DNA of 8,119 nt from Lachnospiraceae bacterium (GTDB lineage Bacteria; Bacillota; Clostridia; Lachnospirales; Lachnospiraceae). The first letter of the stretch is position 1. The number at the start of each line of letters is the position of its first letter. Shown here piece after piece: positions 7,184 to 8,119 of this stretch. The notes beneath the pieces are model-generated. The model did not search any database. It had not been told where the DNA came from and saw only the letters and a list, made by a program, of their open reading frames with translations. The stretch covers positions 1-8,119 of the forward strand of contig JAAVAG010000060.1 in the NCBI GenBank assembly GCA_014804185.1, given 5' to 3'. The position numbers and the translations under genes were made by a program.

Positions 7184-7676
7184 TGCTCACATATCCCTCT
7201 ATAAATTTATCCAGTTTTGCTTTCTTACATATATACTCAAATTCCTCAAAAAACAGACTTCCTCCATACTGGCTGGTCCGTCTTACAAAACTCATATATT
7301 CAGCAATAAAATCTTTAAATTTTTCAGTTAACCGAGTAGCCAATTCCTCCCTGATCAGCAGGGGATATTCATGAATATCCGCAAAGAAAAAACAAACGGC
7401 CACATTTTTTTTAAATTCTCTAATTCCTGTTTTTATAATTTCCAAATCATATTCTTCAATACCCGTATTCACAATATCCTGGAATTTGTCAATTGTCTTT
7501 TTAATCAAACATGTCTCCAGTCTTGACAGTTCATTCAACATAAGCCTGGCATATTCTGGCATCATTTTCCCCGGACAGCATGTTTTCAATTCATTCAGTG
7601 CTTCACACTTAAGCCCTCCCTCCCGGGCTTTATTGACAAATTCCAGCCACTGTGAATATGTTACCTCTCTCGCCAT
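7176..7676 (-). CDS. 166-residue helical, cysteine-containing protein of unknown function
   Basis: I do not recognise this protein. It is predicted all-helical, soluble and charged. Six cysteines (24, 33, 34, 56, 95, 150) include a CC pair but no CxxC zinc motif. Residues 60-130 look like long amphipathic helices (IDKFQDIVNTGIEEYDLEII), and the end is FFEEFEYICKKAKLDKFIEG. It has no signal peptide or membrane helix. The ATG at 7676 lies one base after the TAG of the 56-residue gene (TAGTATG) with no Shine-Dalgarno before it, so translation probably relies on re-initiation. Its end overlaps the AAA gene by eight bases. Such close coupling suggests that it works with the ATPase, perhaps as an adaptor, but that is inference. 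Confidence 0.8.
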   Translation of the reverse strand: MAREVTYSQWLEFVNKAREGGLKCEALNELKTCCPGKMMPEYARLMLNELSRLETCLIKKTIDKFQDIVNTGIEEYDLEIIKTGIREFKKNVAVCFFFADIHEYPLLIREELATRLTEKFKDFIAEYMSFVRRTSQYGGSLFFEEFEYICKKAKLDKFIEGYVSNG

Positions 7677-7677
7677 A

Positions 7678-7848
7678 CTACTTTAGAAAGCTAAAGGGAG
7701 GCTCTAAGCTCCATGAGGGTAATTTCTTATTCATTTCCTTAAGTCTTTCGTCTGACACATCATAATTCCCGGTGTCATTTGAACCAAAATTTTCCTGAAT
7801 TCTCTTCTCCAGCAAATCCCCAAGTTCTAAATTCATCTCGTTATTCAT
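7678..7848 (-). CDS. 56-residue small protein of unknown function
   Basis: The start is ATG 7848, preceded by GGGAGGA (7863-7857) at a normal distance, and the stop is TAG at 7680-7678. The sequence begins MNNEMNLELGDLLEKRIQE, an acidic amphipathic helix. An Asn/Gly/Asp-rich middle follows, then a second short helix (DERLKEMNKK), then a Trp/Pro/Phe-rich C-terminal tail, LPSWSLEPPFSFLK. It has no membrane helix or cysteine. Its strong ribosome site and packing (18 bases after the preceding gene, one base before the next) argue that it is real. The tail looks like a short linear docking motif, so a role as adaptor or regulator of the AAA ATPase is plausible but unproven. Confidence 0.75.
   Translation of the reverse strand: MNNEMNLELGDLLEKRIQENFGSNDTGNYDVSDERLKEMNKKLPSWSLEPPFSFLK
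7681..7696. repeat. Small inverted repeat just before the 166-residue gene start
   Basis: CTTTAG (7681-7686) and CTAAAG (7691-7696) pair around a four-base loop. In the mRNA this hairpin sits in the last codons of the 56-residue gene, five bases before the downstream ATG, where a Shine-Dalgarno would be expected. It is A/T-rich and only 6 bp, so its effect is uncertain. Confidence 0.3.
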
Positions 7849-7856
7849 ATCTTTCG

Positions 7857-7863
7857 TCCTCCC
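7857..7863 (-). promoter_or_regulatory. Ribosome binding site of the 56-residue gene
   Basis: GGGAGGA on the minus strand lies eight bases upstream of ATG 7848, in the 18-base gap after the preceding gene. It is the best evidence that the very small gene is translated. Confidence 0.7.
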
Positions 7864-7866
7864 AAA

Positions 7867-8119
7867 TCATAAGTATTCTACTTTACTTTGTAATATGTCT
7901 TTCTTTTCTTTTTCTTCAGAATAATACTGTTTGAAATCAGCCAATTCCAACATGCAGGCATTCAACTGCTCCAGCGCTGCATTCATGCGGGCAGGGAAAA
8001 TCTTATTCGCCCTGACTACGTTGAATATCAGAAAGCCTACGGCCAGCACCGTAGCAACCAGCGAGTATGGGGTCAAAAAAACCAGTCCTAATGACAGGAT
8101 TAAAACAATAAGTGCAACA
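7867..8119 (-). CDS. Membrane protein with C-terminal hairpin and helical tail, C-terminal part only
   Basis: The last 83 codons are visible. The frame stays open to the right edge, so the true start lies outside; the TTG at 8076 is inside a hydrophobic segment and is not credible as a start. Residues run from VALIVLILSLGLVF through a turn containing TPYS to LVATVLAVGFLIFN, giving two membrane helices. A basic RANK and about 45 residues of charged helix ending at TGA 7869-7867 follow. The layout closely copies the C-terminus of the 571-residue protein: hairpin, basic patch and a tail of about 50 residues. It is the first visible gene of the operon, 18 bases before the 56-residue gene. The full protein may likewise have a large soluble part before the hairpin. 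Function is unknown. Confidence 0.8.
   Translation of the reverse strand, partial: VALIVLILSLGLVFLTPYSLVATVLAVGFLIFNVVRANKIFPARMNAALEQLNACMLELADFKQYYSEEKEKKDILQSKVEYL

Noticed and set aside
7867..8076. A complete 69-residue protein starting at TTG 8076
   Set aside because: The frame continues open and hydrophobic to the window edge, so the TTG is an internal Leu codon of a longer gene.

Overview
The window reads as a Bacillota (Clostridia) chromosome, most likely Lachnospiraceae. This rests on strong AGGAGG-type Shine-Dalgarno sites, a short lipoprotein signal peptide, a tandem ABC exporter pair of the LSGGxWQ type, and the overall gene style. Genus is not resolvable. Every supportable gene lies on the minus strand, so the window is read from right to left. 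No rRNA, tRNA, CRISPR array, transposase or phage gene is visible.

Right part (8119 to 3959): five tightly packed genes that look like one operon entering from outside the window. In transcription order they are: (1) the C-terminal part of a protein with two membrane helices and a helical tail; (2) a 56-residue protein missed by ordinary length cut-offs; (3) a 166-residue helical, cysteine-rich protein; (4) a 498-residue AAA+ ATPase resembling the Ycf46 family, with a degenerate N-terminal nucleotide-binding-like domain, an intact C-terminal AAA module and a Trp-Val-Gly pore loop; (5) a 571-residue protein with an N-terminal coiled coil, a TPR-like helical middle, a C-terminal membrane hairpin and a helical tail. 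The tails of proteins 1 and 5 look related. The operon ends in a clear intrinsic terminator. I infer an AAA motor acting on or with two related membrane proteins through small accessory proteins. No function is known to me, and this is the best candidate for an undescribed system here.

Middle (3958 to 3777): an intergenic region with the terminator (3917-3944), a second composite inverted repeat ending in seven T (3834-3881), and an extended -10 promoter (3826-3834) abutting it.

Left part (3776 to 1): two half-size ABC exporters overlapping by ATGA, each with complete ATPase motifs and therefore probably a heterodimer. They are followed by the start of a small lipoprotein gene with its own candidate promoter, which contains a perfect 7-5-7 palindrome. 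The substrate is unknown; peptide export is an inference from motif style.

Base composition changes near 3800-3960. Two 60-base lines I counted in the ABC genes have 62% and 67% GC, whereas three in the AAA operon have 23%, 25% and 32%. The two halves may have different histories.
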